Source: an uncultured Gammaproteobacteria bacterium
GTDB lineage: Bacteria > Pseudomonadota > Gammaproteobacteria > CAKMZV01
Assembly: GCA_929200535.1 (NCBI GenBank)
Contig: CAKMZV010000024.1
Location: 1 to 33,173 of the forward strand
Direction: 5' to 3'
Length of the DNA stretch: 33,173 bases
Both the position numbers and the translations under genes were made by a program. Positions 7,523 to 18,636 of this stretch are shown piece after piece. How positions within the stretch are numbered: position 1 is the first letter of the stretch; every line of letters starts with the position of its first letter. The notes beneath the pieces are model-generated. The model was not told where the DNA came from. It saw only the letters and a list, made by a program, of their open reading frames with translations, and ran no database searches.

Positions 7523-9028
7523 ATGGACACTTTTAATTTAGTTGCTTTAATTTTAGATTTTATGTCCGCCCTGTTTGCTTTTTTTATCGGGGTGCTTGTG
7601 CTAATTGTGATTGTACTTTTTATCGTTGATATTCTACAGTCCAAAAATGCTATCTATCGTAATTATCCAGTTGTTGGGCATTTTCGTCCGTTTTTCTCTG
7701 GTTTAGGAGAATTTTTTAGGCAGTATTTTTTTGCAATGGATCGTGAAGAAATGCCTTTTAATCGAGCAGAGCGTGAATGGGTGCATAAAGCATCTAATAA
7801 CCATGATACGACCATTGCTTTTGGATCAAGTAAAGTGCTTTCTGCAACAGGCACAATTATCTTTGTTAATAGCCCTTTCCCTGTACTTGAGAGTGATGTA
7901 CAACCTTCACAGCTTTTGTGTATTGGTGAGGATTTTTGTGAAAATCCTTTTCAAGCAAAATCATTTTTTAATATTTCTGGAATGAGCTACGGAGCACTAT
8001 CCAAACCAGCTATTTTAGCGTTATCTAATGGAGCACGTATGGCAGGGTGTTGGTATAACACAGGAGAAGGCGGGTTATCGCCCTATCACCTTGAAGGTGG
8101 AGCCGATATTGTTTTTCAAATAGGTACTGCGAAATATGGAGTACGTCACCTTGATGGTGGTCTTAATAAGGAAAAACTAAAGGAAGTTGCCTCATATGAC
8201 AAAGTTCGGATGTTTGAAATTAAGCTATCTCAGGGAGCAAAGCCAGGTAAAGGTGGAATACTTCCTGCTGAAAAAGTAACCTCTAAAATTGCAGAAATTA
8301 GAGGCATTCCAATTGGTGAAGCATCTATTTCGCCTAATCGTCATCCAGAAATAAACAATACAGAAGACCTATTGGATATGATTTACGAGGTGCGAAAAAT
8401 CACTGGAAAGCCAACAGGCTTTAAGGCTGTTTTAGGTTCTGACGGATGGTTAGACGAGCTATTTCAAAGCATTAAAAAACGTGGTCTTGAATACGCCCCA
8501 GATTTTATTACCTTAGATAGCGGTGATGGTGGTACAGGTGCAGCGCCAATGTCCTTAATGGATAATATGGGTTTACCTATTCGTGAGACCTTACCCTTAT
8601 TGGTGAATAGCTTAATTCAATACGAACTTAGAGATCGTATCAAAGTCATTACTTCAGGTAAACTCATTACCTCTGCCGAAGTTGCTTGGGCTCTATGTGT
8701 GGGAGCTGATTTTATAACCTCTGCTCGTGGATTTATGTTTTCCTTAGGTTGTATTCAAGCTCTTAAATGCAATAAAAATACTTGCCCTACAGGCATTACC
8801 ACTCACAATAAAAGATTACAAAAAGGATTAAACCCTCAAAATAAAGCGGTTAAGGTAGCAAATTATGTCCATAATATGCAACATTCTGTAGAAGTAATTG
8901 CACATTCTTGTGGCGTTGAGCAACCTCGTCAGCTTAATCGTACTCATGCCAGGATTGTACAAAGTGATGGCAATTCAGTGATGATGAGCAAGTTATACCC
9001 ATACCCTGCAAACATTCCAAAAGAATAA
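7523..9028 (+). CDS. Membrane-anchored FMN-binding glutamate synthase-family protein
   Basis: This 501-residue protein starts with one or two hydrophobic segments (residues about 5-37). It then has the glutamate synthase alpha (Glu_synthase) barrel: SGMSYGALSKPA, GEGGLSPYH, KLSQGAKPGKGG, TLDSGDGGTGAAP and VITSGKLITSAEVAWAL. The 3Fe-4S cysteines are visible as Cys410, Cys416 and Cys421 (CIQALKC...CPTG). It lacks the glutaminase domain and the C-terminal beta-helix of GltB, so it cannot take ammonia from glutamine itself. Proteins of this type are commonly annotated 'FMN-binding glutamate synthase family', and their real substrate is mostly unproven. It follows gspH by 40 bases. The window's own full-length GltB is at 28333. 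Confidence 0.88.
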   Translation: MDTFNLVALILDFMSALFAFFIGVLVLIVIVLFIVDILQSKNAIYRNYPVVGHFRPFFSGLGEFFRQYFFAMDREEMPFNRAEREWVHKASNNHDTTIAFGSSKVLSATGTIIFVNSPFPVLESDVQPSQLLCIGEDFCENPFQAKSFFNISGMSYGALSKPAILALSNGARMAGCWYNTGEGGLSPYHLEGGADIVFQIGTAKYGVRHLDGGLNKEKLKEVASYDKVRMFEIKLSQGAKPGKGGILPAEKVTSKIAEIRGIPIGEASISPNRHPEINNTEDLLDMIYEVRKITGKPTGFKAVLGSDGWLDELFQSIKKRGLEYAPDFITLDSGDGGTGAAPMSLMDNMGLPIRETLPLLVNSLIQYELRDRIKVITSGKLITSAEVAWALCVGADFITSARGFMFSLGCIQALKCNKNTCPTGITTHNKRLQKGLNPQNKAVKVANYVHNMQHSVEVIAHSCGVEQPRQLNRTHARIVQSDGNSVMMSKLYPYPANIPKE

Positions 9029-9077
9029 TTTTTTATTTAAAATAATAGGTGTTCATTCTATATCAAAGTTTTTGAGT

Positions 9078-9083
9078 TATAAT
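9078..9083 (+). promoter_or_regulatory. Possible -10 element upstream of rpmI
   Basis: TATAAT lies in the 147-base gap before rpmI, after a stretch without an obvious -35 (TTCATT at 9052-9057 is 20 bases away). This would give a leader of about 90 nt. Because infC is not upstream, the rpmI operon needs a promoter of its own here. The assignment rests on one hexamer only. Confidence 0.35.
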
Positions 9084-9175
9084 TTATTAGCTTGGCGTAT
9101 GAATTGTTTTAGCGAGTGTTGTGCTTTTATGATTCGGCTTTTTACTAAACAACACATTTTTTTAAGGATCACCTG

Positions 9176-9400
9176 ATGCCAAAGATAAAAACAGTAAAAT
9201 CCGCTTCCAAGCGCTTTAAAGTGACTGGCAGTGGTAATATCAAGAGACGCAAGGCAAATTTGCGTCATATTCTCACTAAAAAAGCACCCAAACGCAAAAG
9301 ACACTTGCGTGAAATGACAGAGATTCATAGTAGCGATAAGCAACTTGTGAAGAAGATGTTAGGGAATATGGGTAGGCTAATTAAATTTGGAGGTAAATAA
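9176..9400 (+). CDS. rpmI: 50S ribosomal protein L35
   Basis: This 74-residue, very basic protein starts [20 protein letters not shown], the L35 signature, and continues with [15 protein letters not shown]. It is about nine residues longer than the usual 65 because of a C-terminal extension ([11 protein letters not shown]). L35 is a structural protein of the large ribosomal subunit. AAGGA lies about 11 bases before the ATG. The stop codon overlaps the rplT start (TAATG). In most gammaproteobacteria thrS and infC precede this gene, but here an unrelated glutamate synthase-like gene does. Confidence 0.97.
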   Translation: MPKIKTVKSASKRFKVTGSGNIKRRKANLRHILTKKAPKRKRHLREMTEIHSSDKQLVKKMLGNMGRLIKFGGK

Positions 9401-9753
9401 TGGCGAGAGTTAGTCGGAGTGTTGCTTCCAAGCAAAAGCATAAAAAGGTTTTAAAGCAAGCTAAGGGTTATTTTGGTGCACGCAGTCGCACCTTCAAGGT
9501 TGCGAAACAAGCGGTGACTAAATCAGGTCAGTATGCCTATCGTGATCGTCGTGTACGCAAACGCACCTTTAGGAGACTTTGGATTGCACGTATTAGTGCA
9601 GCTTGCCAAGAGCATGATTTAAATTACAGCCGTTTTATTTGTGGGCTTAGTCGTGCTGGTGTAGAGTTAGATCGTAAAGTGCTTGCCCAACTTGCTATTG
9701 AAGATAGTAATGCTTTTTTAAGTTTGGTTGAACAAGCTAAAGCCAACTTGTAG
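9400..9753 (+). CDS. rplT: 50S ribosomal protein L20
   Basis: This 117-residue, Lys/Arg-rich protein has the L20 landmarks: [30 protein letters not shown] at the N-terminus, [21 protein letters not shown] in the middle and [25 protein letters not shown] near the C-terminus. The length is normal. L20 is needed early in 50S assembly and in E. coli represses its own operon through the infC-rpmI leader. That leader region is absent here, so control must differ or act on the 147-base gap before rpmI. It shares one base with the rpmI stop and is followed after 20 bases by pheS. Confidence 0.97.
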   Translation: MARVSRSVASKQKHKKVLKQAKGYFGARSRTFKVAKQAVTKSGQYAYRDRRVRKRTFRRLWIARISAACQEHDLNYSRFICGLSRAGVELDRKVLAQLAIEDSNAFLSLVEQAKANL

Positions 9754-9773
9754 TTTCAGTTCTCATAGCGACT

Positions 9774-10769
9774 ATGAGTGATGCAAAGGCTTTATTAAAA
9801 AAGGCAGTTGAGTCAGTTTCCAAAGCAAATTCTATTAGTGATTTAGAGCAAGTTAAGCTGGCTTATCTTGGTAAAAAGGGTCAGCTTTCTTTATTGCTAA
9901 GTCAGATTGGCAACTTACAGGCAGAGGAACGCAAAAATTTTGCTACCGATGTTAATCAGGCAAAGCAACAACTAATAGAGGCGATTGAGCAACGCTATCA
10001 GGTATTAAAAGCACTTGAAACTGAGCAAAAATTATCTGCTGAGAAATTAGATGTTCACTTACCTGGAGAAGCTTTTCAAGTAGGGAATATTCATCCCATA
10101 AGTGCAACTATTCAACGCATAGAAGATATCTTTTCAACGGTTGGGTTTGAGGTTGCTGAAGGCTTGGAAATTGAGGATGATTTTCACAATTTTAGTGCCT
10201 TAAATATCGCACAAAATCATCCAGCTCGTGCTATGCACGACACATTCTATTTTAATTCTGATTTGTTATTACGCACGCACACCTCATCCGTGCAAATTCG
10301 TTCAATGACAAACGCCGAGCCCCCATTTAAAATTATTGCACCCGGGCGGGTATATCGTTGTGATTCTGATCAAACGCATACGCCAATGTTTCATCAAGTA
10401 GAAGGATTATTAATTGATAAACACGTTAGTTTTGCCGATTTACATGCAATGTTATCACGGTTTTTGCAATTATTTTTCGAAGATGACTCTCTTAAGGTGC
10501 GTTTTCGTCCTTCATATTTTCCATTTACTGAACCCTCAGCAGAGGTTGATATTTCAGCCAAACAACTTGGTGGCGATGACTGGTTAGAAGTGTTGGGATG
10601 TGGGATGGTGCATCCTAATGTTCTTGCTAATGTTGGTATTGACCCTGATAAATGGGGCGGTTATGCCTTTGGTCTGGGTGTCGAACGTCTTGCGATGTTG
10701 TATTACGAGGTTCCTGATATAAGGCAGTTTTTTAGCAATGATTTACGCTTTTTAAAACAGTTCTCATAA
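9774..10769 (+). CDS. pheS: Phenylalanyl-tRNA synthetase alpha subunit
   Basis: This 331-residue protein is the catalytic alpha chain of the alpha2-beta2 enzyme that charges tRNA-Phe. It has an N-terminal coiled-coil arm (about 1-85, tRNA contact). It then shows the class II aminoacyl-tRNA synthetase motifs: HPxxxxxDTFYF (about 146-158), GRVYRCDSDQTHTPMFHQVEG (motif 2), FRPSYFPFTEPSAEVD, GCGMVHPNVL and the motif 3 GLGVERLAML near the end. Length matches the family (E. coli 327). The stop codon overlaps the pheT start (TAATG), as is usual for this pair. Confidence 0.98.
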   Translation: MSDAKALLKKAVESVSKANSISDLEQVKLAYLGKKGQLSLLLSQIGNLQAEERKNFATDVNQAKQQLIEAIEQRYQVLKALETEQKLSAEKLDVHLPGEAFQVGNIHPISATIQRIEDIFSTVGFEVAEGLEIEDDFHNFSALNIAQNHPARAMHDTFYFNSDLLLRTHTSSVQIRSMTNAEPPFKIIAPGRVYRCDSDQTHTPMFHQVEGLLIDKHVSFADLHAMLSRFLQLFFEDDSLKVRFRPSYFPFTEPSAEVDISAKQLGGDDWLEVLGCGMVHPNVLANVGIDPDKWGGYAFGLGVERLAMLYYEVPDIRQFFSNDLRFLKQFS

Positions 10770-13201
10770 TGAAAATAAGCTATCAATGGATTAACCAGCG
10801 TTGTGAGCTTGATTTGAGCTTAGAGCAGATGATAGAGAGGCTAACTCTGTTGGGATTAGAGGTGGGTCAAGCAAAACCACGTGCGCAAGCGTTTAGCCAA
10901 GTGATAGTCGCCCAAATATTAGATGCACAGCAACATCCTAATGCTGATCGCCTTAGAGTATGTAAGGTATTTGATGGTGAAAATCATTATGAAGTCGTAT
11001 GTGGCGCTCCTAATGCACGGGCAGGTATCAAGGTTGCCTTTGCTAAAATTGGAGCAGTATTACCCGGTAATTTTAAGATTAAAAAATCTAAAATTCGTGG
11101 TGAAACTTCTTTCGGGATGCTTTGCTCTGCACGTGAATTAGGTTTGGGTGAGGAACACGATGGCATTATTGAACTTGCAGAAGATGCTCCAGTGGGAGAA
11201 AATTTTCGGACATATAAAAACTTAGATGATATTATTTTAGATCTTGAACTTACGCCAAATCGAGGCGATTGTTTTAGTTTAAGAGGAGTAGCACGTGAAT
11301 TATGTGCGGATCAAAATATTCCTTTTAAAGATTTTAACTTCAAAGAATATCCAGCTGAACATAAGGAGACGTTTAAAGTTATTTTATCCGCAGAGCAATG
11401 CCCCATTTTCGCAGGTTGTTTGATTAAAAATGTGGATTGTAGTGTGCCTAGCCCTCAATGGTTAGTTGATGCTTTAGAAGGCAGTGGCATTCGCTCAATT
11501 AGCTTGATTGTTGATATTACCAATTATGTGATGCTATCTCTGGGGCAACCGATGCATGCCTATGATGCAGATTATTTGAATGATAATATTGAAGTAAGAT
11601 ACGCTCAAAAGGATGATGCTCTTACTCTCTTAGATGGTTCAAAACCAGACTTAGAAAGTGATATGTTGCTCATTACCAGCAAACAACCCGAACAAAAATC
11701 TAAAGTATTGGGATTGGCAGGTATTATGGGCGGTGAAGAATGTGGCATATCGGATAAAACTACCTCCATCTATTTTGAAGCAGCTCATTTTACCCCCCAA
11801 TATAGTATTGGCAAAGCACGTAGTTTAGGAATGCAAACAGAAGCCTCTATGCGTTTTGAGCGTGGAGTTGATCCAAGTATGACTAAAGTCGCTATCAATT
11901 ATGCTGCTGATTTAGTGAAAACCATTGCTGGTGGTGAAATAGGTGAAGTAGTGGTATCACAACACCCAAGTTATGAAGAGTATATTCAACGCAAGACCCC
12001 TGTTACAAATTTGTCAATAACACAAATAAAAAGCTCTTTAGGGATTGATATAAACATATCTTACGTACAAGAAGTATTAGATAAATTGGGCATTAAGAGT
12101 GAGCAAATAGATGAACACCACATAACAGTGCGAAGCCCCATTCATCGCTTTGACCTTGAAATTGCTGAGGACTATGCAGAAGAGATTGCTCGTCATTACG
12201 GTTATGAAAACATTCTCAAAGGCACCCAATCGTTTGCAAAAGAATTGACTCTACCACAAAATAGTGACCATAGTTATAGCAAAAAACGCCGCTGTAAGCA
12301 ACACTTAAGTAGCTTAGGAATTAGTGAAGCCATTTCCTATTGTTTTATCGACAATAACAAACAAAATATACTTTTCCCTGAACATTCTGTTTGCCGATTG
12401 TTAAACCCTATTTCATCGGATTTAGATGTAATGAGATTGAGTTTATTACCGGGTTTATTGGCTAATACGCTTCATAATCACCATCATCAGCAAACGCATG
12501 TAGCCCTATTTGAACTTGGTTTATGTTTTATGCCAGAGCAAGACAATCCAAGCTGTTTAGAACAGATACAACAAACTGAAAAATTAGCTTTTGTTGTTAG
12601 CAATCAATGGCATCCACGTCATTGGAGAGGTGAAAAAAAAGTGGACTTTTATATCGTAAAGGGTATTTTTGAGAGCTTATTAAAATGTTTTAGTATTAAA
12701 TCAATTGAATACTCAATAGAAAATTTACCCTCTTATGCACACCCAGGGCAAAGTGCCAATATTCTATTTGATAATCAGGTGATAGGCACTATTGGAATGT
12801 TCCATCCTAACACATTAGATTCCTATGATATAAAGACTCAAGTAGGCTTTTGTGAAATTGATTGGGCAGTTATACAGACATTTAATCCAGCTATAAAATA
12901 TCAAAAGTTTGCAATGTACCCACGAGTTTATCGTGATTTGGCTATTATCGTAAATAAGGATATTTCTGCTAAAGTATTGACATTAACGATTAATTCTTGG
13001 AAAATTAAATACTTAACTGATATACAGATATTTGATATCTATGAAGGCAAAGGGGTTGAATCAGGAACCAAAAGTGTTGGTATTTGCCTACAGTTCGAAT
13101 CTTTCGAAGGGACTTTGTCTGATGAACAAATTACCAAATCTTTCAATGAAGTGCAAGAAAAATTTAGTAGTCAATTTCAAGCAACTGTTAGAAGTAAATA
13201 A
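10769..13201 (+). CDS. pheT: Phenylalanyl-tRNA synthetase beta subunit
   Basis: This 810-residue protein is slightly longer than E. coli PheT (795). The domains run in the usual order. There is an N-terminal region and an EMAP-like OB fold with HPNADRLRVCKV, VVCGAPNARAG and KIRGETSFGMLCSARELG (about 40-150). The B3/B4 editing domain follows (LTPNRGDCFSLRGVARE, DITNYVMLSLGQPMHAYDAD, GIMGGEECGI). The B5 and synthetase-like parts contain EDYAEEIARHYGYENI. The C-terminal FDX-ACB anticodon-binding fold has YPRVYRDLAIIVNKDI. It forms the non-catalytic, editing and tRNA-binding half of the enzyme. ihfA follows after 11 bases. Confidence 0.98.
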   Translation: MKISYQWINQRCELDLSLEQMIERLTLLGLEVGQAKPRAQAFSQVIVAQILDAQQHPNADRLRVCKVFDGENHYEVVCGAPNARAGIKVAFAKIGAVLPGNFKIKKSKIRGETSFGMLCSARELGLGEEHDGIIELAEDAPVGENFRTYKNLDDIILDLELTPNRGDCFSLRGVARELCADQNIPFKDFNFKEYPAEHKETFKVILSAEQCPIFAGCLIKNVDCSVPSPQWLVDALEGSGIRSISLIVDITNYVMLSLGQPMHAYDADYLNDNIEVRYAQKDDALTLLDGSKPDLESDMLLITSKQPEQKSKVLGLAGIMGGEECGISDKTTSIYFEAAHFTPQYSIGKARSLGMQTEASMRFERGVDPSMTKVAINYAADLVKTIAGGEIGEVVVSQHPSYEEYIQRKTPVTNLSITQIKSSLGIDINISYVQEVLDKLGIKSEQIDEHHITVRSPIHRFDLEIAEDYAEEIARHYGYENILKGTQSFAKELTLPQNSDHSYSKKRRCKQHLSSLGISEAISYCFIDNNKQNILFPEHSVCRLLNPISSDLDVMRLSLLPGLLANTLHNHHHQQTHVALFELGLCFMPEQDNPSCLEQIQQTEKLAFVVSNQWHPRHWRGEKKVDFYIVKGIFESLLKCFSIKSIEYSIENLPSYAHPGQSANILFDNQVIGTIGMFHPNTLDSYDIKTQVGFCEIDWAVIQTFNPAIKYQKFAMYPRVYRDLAIIVNKDISAKVLTLTINSWKIKYLTDIQIFDIYEGKGVESGTKSVGICLQFESFEGTLSDEQITKSFNEVQEKFSSQFQATVRSK

Positions 13202-13212
13202 GGAAATAGAAT

Positions 13213-13545
13213 ATGGCAATGACACGCATTAAATTAGTAAATATATTATATGAAAATCATGGCTTCAACCGTACTGAAGCAAAGGTTTTGGTAGATTGCT
13301 TCTTTGAGCAACTATGCAACTCTCTGGCAGAATCAGAATCTGTTAAGTTAAGTGGTTTTGGGTCATTTTACGTTCAAAATAAAAAAGAAAGAATGGGCAG
13401 GAATCCCAAAACAGGAGAAGATTACCGCATTGCCCCTCGCTCTGTTGTCAGGTTTAGAGCGAGCAACAAATTGCGTGAAAAAATTGATAAAAACACCCAA
13501 GAGACACCAGAAGTAGCTAATGAGCCTTTCCAATTCCTTACCTAA
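13213..13545 (+). CDS. ihfA: Integration host factor alpha subunit
   Basis: This 110-residue HU/IHF-family protein has the IHF core motifs: VKLSGFGSF, then the DNA-inserting arm with GRNPKTGEDYRI and the conserved Pro at its tip (RMGRNPKTG), and VVRFRASNKLREKI. The position directly behind pheT is the classic gammaproteobacterial ihfA locus and decides against HU or IhfB. AAGGA is placed 10 bases before the ATG, one of the better ribosome binding sites in the window. A Met at residue 3 is an alternative start. IHF bends DNA in transcription, replication and recombination. Confidence 0.93.
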   Translation: MAMTRIKLVNILYENHGFNRTEAKVLVDCFFEQLCNSLAESESVKLSGFGSFYVQNKKERMGRNPKTGEDYRIAPRSVVRFRASNKLREKIDKNTQETPEVANEPFQFLT

Positions 13546-13882
13546 TAAACAATATTTCACCATTGGTGAAATATCTAAGTATTGTGACTTAGAAGCACAC
13601 ACCTTGCGTTACTGGCAAAAAGAATTTGCAGGGCTTGAACCAGTGACACGCAACGGCAGAAGATACTATCAGAAAGTTGATATTGACTATATTTTAAGAA
13701 TTAAAGATTTGCTATACACGCAAAAATACTCCATTCAAGGCGCATGTGCTTTATTAGAAAACGAGTTGATACAAGATGGAGAAAAAGTTACTTCATCTCC
13801 TCAAGCATCTGTGATGATGGCAAACTCAGAAGTGGAGAATCAATTAGATTCAGCTATTCAGCGTTTGAAAAAAATTGTATAA
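13520..13882 (+). CDS. MerR-family transcriptional regulator (ihfA-linked)
   Basis: This 120-residue protein has a typical MerR winged helix near its N-terminus: YFTIGEISKYCDLEAHTLRYWQKEF, GLEPVTRNGRRYY and the wing that follows, then IDYILRIKDLLYTQKYSIQGACALL. The tail (about 90-120) is short and probably a coiled coil for dimerisation. There is no effector-binding domain. A MerR-like gene of this size directly downstream of ihfA is a conserved arrangement in gammaproteobacteria, and its targets are generally unknown. The start codon lies 26 bases inside ihfA, so it is probably translationally coupled. Confidence 0.9.
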   Translation: MSLSNSLPNKQYFTIGEISKYCDLEAHTLRYWQKEFAGLEPVTRNGRRYYQKVDIDYILRIKDLLYTQKYSIQGACALLENELIQDGEKVTSSPQASVMMANSEVENQLDSAIQRLKKIV

Positions 13883-13909
13883 CTTGACTCTTCTTATCTG
13901 AAGATGAAT

Positions 13910-13943
13910 GATAGAAGGCATGCAAATTTGCATGCTCTCTATC
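13910..13943. terminator. 34-nt near-perfect palindrome between convergent genes
   Basis: The sequence GATAGAAGGCATGCAAA followed by TTTGCATGCTCTCTATC forms a 17-bp stem with two adjacent mismatches. It lies 28 bases after the merR stop and 11 bases after the end of the minus-strand VOC gene, so it can serve both convergent units. T-runs on either side are weak, so it may be a bidirectional terminator or simply an mRNA 3'-end stabiliser. Confidence 0.5.
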
Positions 13944-13953
13944 GTCTTTATTG

Positions 13954-14329
13954 TTACTTTAACGAGTGTAATCCAAACATATTGCCCTCTGTATCTATTG
14001 CCAGAGATATAAATCCATATTCACCAATTGAAAATTTAGATTTCTTAACTTTTCCCCCAGATGATTCAATGCGAGACTCTTCTACAGAACAGTCTTCACA
14101 CGAAAAATGGATAACCACACTGTTTTGACCTACGGGGAAACCTTCCATTTGAACCAAAGCCCCCGTAGCACCATATTTTTCCATGTTTGAGGGGAACGAT
14201 TTCATTATAATGCTAGACGCTTGGGTCATCTAAATCGCCCAATTCAATGTTAAATACCGACTCATAAAATTTTTTGGCTCTATTTATATCGGCAACATAA
14301 ATATCAAACCAACATACAGGATTACTCAT
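13954..14329 (-). pseudogene. Frameshifted VOC (glyoxalase-fold) family gene
   Basis: The N-terminal part reads from the ATG at 14327-14329 as MSNPVCWFDIYVADINRAKK...DDPSV and stops at 14213. The rest of the protein continues in another frame from about 14229 (SSIIMKSFPSNMEKYGATGALVQ, VIHFSCEDCSVEESRI, EYGFISLAIDTEGNMFGLHSLK). Joined, the two parts make one complete ~125-residue VOC domain, so a single-base indel around 14213-14229 has broken it. VOC proteins bind metal and small substrates (glyoxalase, dioxygenase or resistance types), and the specific role is unknown. It is transcribed away from the YafY-like regulator, a common pairing. The downstream ORF has an in-frame ATG at 14229 and could still be translated, but it lacks the first beta-alpha-beta unit. 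Confidence 0.85.
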
Positions 14330-14400
14330 ATAATTTACTCCATTGTTTAATTTTTAAAAATCTCACCGTGTACTTAATGAGTGAGCTATATTAGTAGAGA

Positions 14401-14550
14401 GAGACCTTTGCACAAAAGATATGACAAGTAAAAAAGCAAAAAACCGCTCTGATTTTTATTCGCAAGCGCTTCAAACACTGTTACTCTAAGGCTCGTAAAC
14501 TCGCCAAGAGTAAAAACGTTTTTTGTGCCATACTTTTATGCAAAGGTCTC
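14401..14550. mobile_element. MITE-like element E2 (150 bp) with 5-bp target duplication
   Basis: The ends are the same as in the element at 6755: GAGACCTTTGCACAAAAGAT at the left and TACTTTTATGCAAAGGTCTC at the right. AGAGA flanks both sides (14396-14400 and 14551-14555). The left 60 bases align well with the 6755 element, but the centre is different. Instead of the AAGACGGACGTATTG segment it has its own hairpin, ACTCTAAGGC...GCCAAGAGT (14483-14511). It sits in the divergent intergenic region between the VOC gene and the WYL regulator. No coding capacity is seen. Confidence 0.88.
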
Positions 14551-14606
14551 AGAGAGTAGTGTAGAAAAACCACTAAACTACCTTAATAAATTTTAATGAC
14601 ACCCTA

Positions 14607-14624
14607 CTGACAGCATAGTGTCAG
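14607..14624. promoter_or_regulatory. Palindromic operator candidate for the WYL regulator
   Basis: CTGACA-gcatag-TGTCAG is a perfect 6-bp inverted repeat with a 6-base spacer. With the outer bases (CTA left, CAG right) the arms extend to 9 bp with one mismatch. It lies 39 bases before the regulator's start codon, a fitting place for autoregulation and, before element insertion, for control of the divergent VOC gene. That CTGACA/TGTCAG motifs occur upstream of YafY-type genes is my recollection and was not checked. Confidence 0.55.
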
Positions 14625-14663
14625 CAGATGTTAATAACCTCAAAATATTTTAGGAGAAGAGAT

Positions 14664-15365
14664 ATGAGACGTGCAGATAGGCTCATTAAAATTGTTCACT
14701 TTCTTAGAAGTAGGCACCAAGTGGTTACGGCTAAGCGCATCGCCGAGGAATTTAATATTTGTACCCGTACTGTATATCGAGACATTCAAGATTTAATTGA
14801 TTCTGGTGTGCCAATTACAGGGGAGGCTGGCGTTGGTTATGTCATAGATAAGCAATACTATCTGCCACCAATAACCTTTGACACAGATGAACTGGAGGCG
14901 ATTGGTTTGGGTATTAGTATGGTTCGTCAATGGACTGATGAAAGATTTGCAGCTAAAGCTGATAATGCATTCGAGAAAATTAAAGCTGTTTTGCCCGCAA
15001 CACTTCAGGGTGAAATGAAACAAATTACCACATACTCAATGTCCGCTGATACCCCTCTTCCATGGACAGTCAGTTTTTCAGATTTACGTGAATATATTCG
15101 GACACAACGCAAAATACGTATCGAGTATATCGATGAGAAAAAACAAAACACTTCTCGCATATTACTACCGCTGGCATTACTTTTTTTTAGTCCAGTATGG
15201 TTGTTAGTGAGCTGGTGTGAAAAACGCAAAGACTTTCGTCATTTCCGACTTGATCGAATACGCACTTTGCAACATTGTGAGGAAACGTTTGAAGATGAGC
15301 AAGATAAAAACCTTCAGGCTTATCTATCTAAGGAGGCGGCTTGTCAGATTGAGTTTAATGACTAA
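14664..15365 (+). CDS. YafY-like HTH-WYL transcriptional regulator
   Basis: I set the start at the ATG at 14664 (233 residues), because it is preceded by AGGAG at good spacing and begins with the family N-terminus MRRADRLIKIVHFLRSR. An upstream in-frame ATG at 14628 overlaps no ribosome site. The N-terminal HTH_11 winged helix (about 5-60) has VVTAKRIAEEFNICTRTVYRDIQDLIDSGVPI. The C-terminal WYL domain (about 130-215) shows IRIEYIDE, the core VWLLVSWCEKRKDFRHFRLDRI (Leu where the name-giving Tyr usually is) and RTLQ. WYL domains sense nucleotides or nucleic acid in characterised relatives. It is divergent from a frameshifted VOC gene and has a palindrome just upstream. Confidence 0.92.
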   Translation: MRRADRLIKIVHFLRSRHQVVTAKRIAEEFNICTRTVYRDIQDLIDSGVPITGEAGVGYVIDKQYYLPPITFDTDELEAIGLGISMVRQWTDERFAAKADNAFEKIKAVLPATLQGEMKQITTYSMSADTPLPWTVSFSDLREYIRTQRKIRIEYIDEKKQNTSRILLPLALLFFSPVWLLVSWCEKRKDFRHFRLDRIRTLQHCEETFEDEQDKNLQAYLSKEAACQIEFND

Positions 15366-15773
15366 TTGCTACCTCTATTTTAAACATAGGAGAATGGAAA
15401 AAAAAGATTTTCTTTTTTCCCAAGCAAACCTTATTCCACCTTGTTTTTTTCTATTTCTACTTTAACAAAACATTTTAATTCTATTTTATTTGCTAAATAG
15501 AGTGGAAAAGGGGAATGTTTTTTGCTATAATTTATTCTTTCACCTACGAAAAAACGCCTTCATTACCAAAAAATGGAAGTGACATAAGTAAGTGAGTTAT
15601 TTGAAAATTAGGATAGCCAAAGCAAACACGGTTTTTAAAGTGATTTCAATCACACACAAACCAGAGTTTCTTACGAACAGTTAGAATAGAAACATTACTT
15701 ATCAAGCTATTTCTTATTATCTGCTCAGAGTTTTTCGGTATGAAGTTATACCAAGAAAATTTGAGTGTTATAT
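15366..15773 (+). other. 23S rRNA leader region; no 16S or tRNA gene
   Basis: This 408-base stretch has no gene. It contains the rRNA promoter (15503-15531) and then a transcribed leader with several hairpins: CTTCATT/AATGGAAG (15558-15579), GTGATT-TC-AATCAC (15640-15653) and GGTAT/ATACC (about 15738-15753). Leader blocks such as GGATAGCC (15611-15618), CAAACACG (15623-15630) and AACAGTTAG (15676-15684) are complementary, in order, to the 23S-5S spacer. Positions 15761-15773 pair with the bases just after the 23S 3' end, forming the processing stalk. I see no tRNA-Ile or tRNA-Ala and no convincing boxA. Confidence 0.8.
15503..15531 (+). promoter_or_regulatory. rRNA promoter with extended -10
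   Basis: TGC-TATAAT (15523-15531) is an extended -10. A TGGAAA (15503-15508) at 17-base spacing is a mediocre -35. Upstream, 15465-15500 is almost pure A/T with phased A/T runs, like an UP element. The predicted start near 15538 gives a 235-nt leader. Its presence directly before 23S fits a 23S-5S unit transcribed on its own. Confidence 0.6.

Positions 15774-18636
<2,863 letters not shown>

Noticed and set aside
9077-9343. 88-codon minus-strand frame over rpmI
   Set aside because: Shadow of the rpmI coding sequence, which is certain.
13904-14128. 74-codon plus-strand frame
   Set aside because: Antisense to the VOC coding sequence, whose protein family is clear on the other strand.
15366-15773. 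tRNA gene or boxA antitermination site in the 23S leader
   Set aside because: No cloverleaf or TTCGA-type T arm found; the best boxA-like match (about 15533) overlaps the predicted transcription start.
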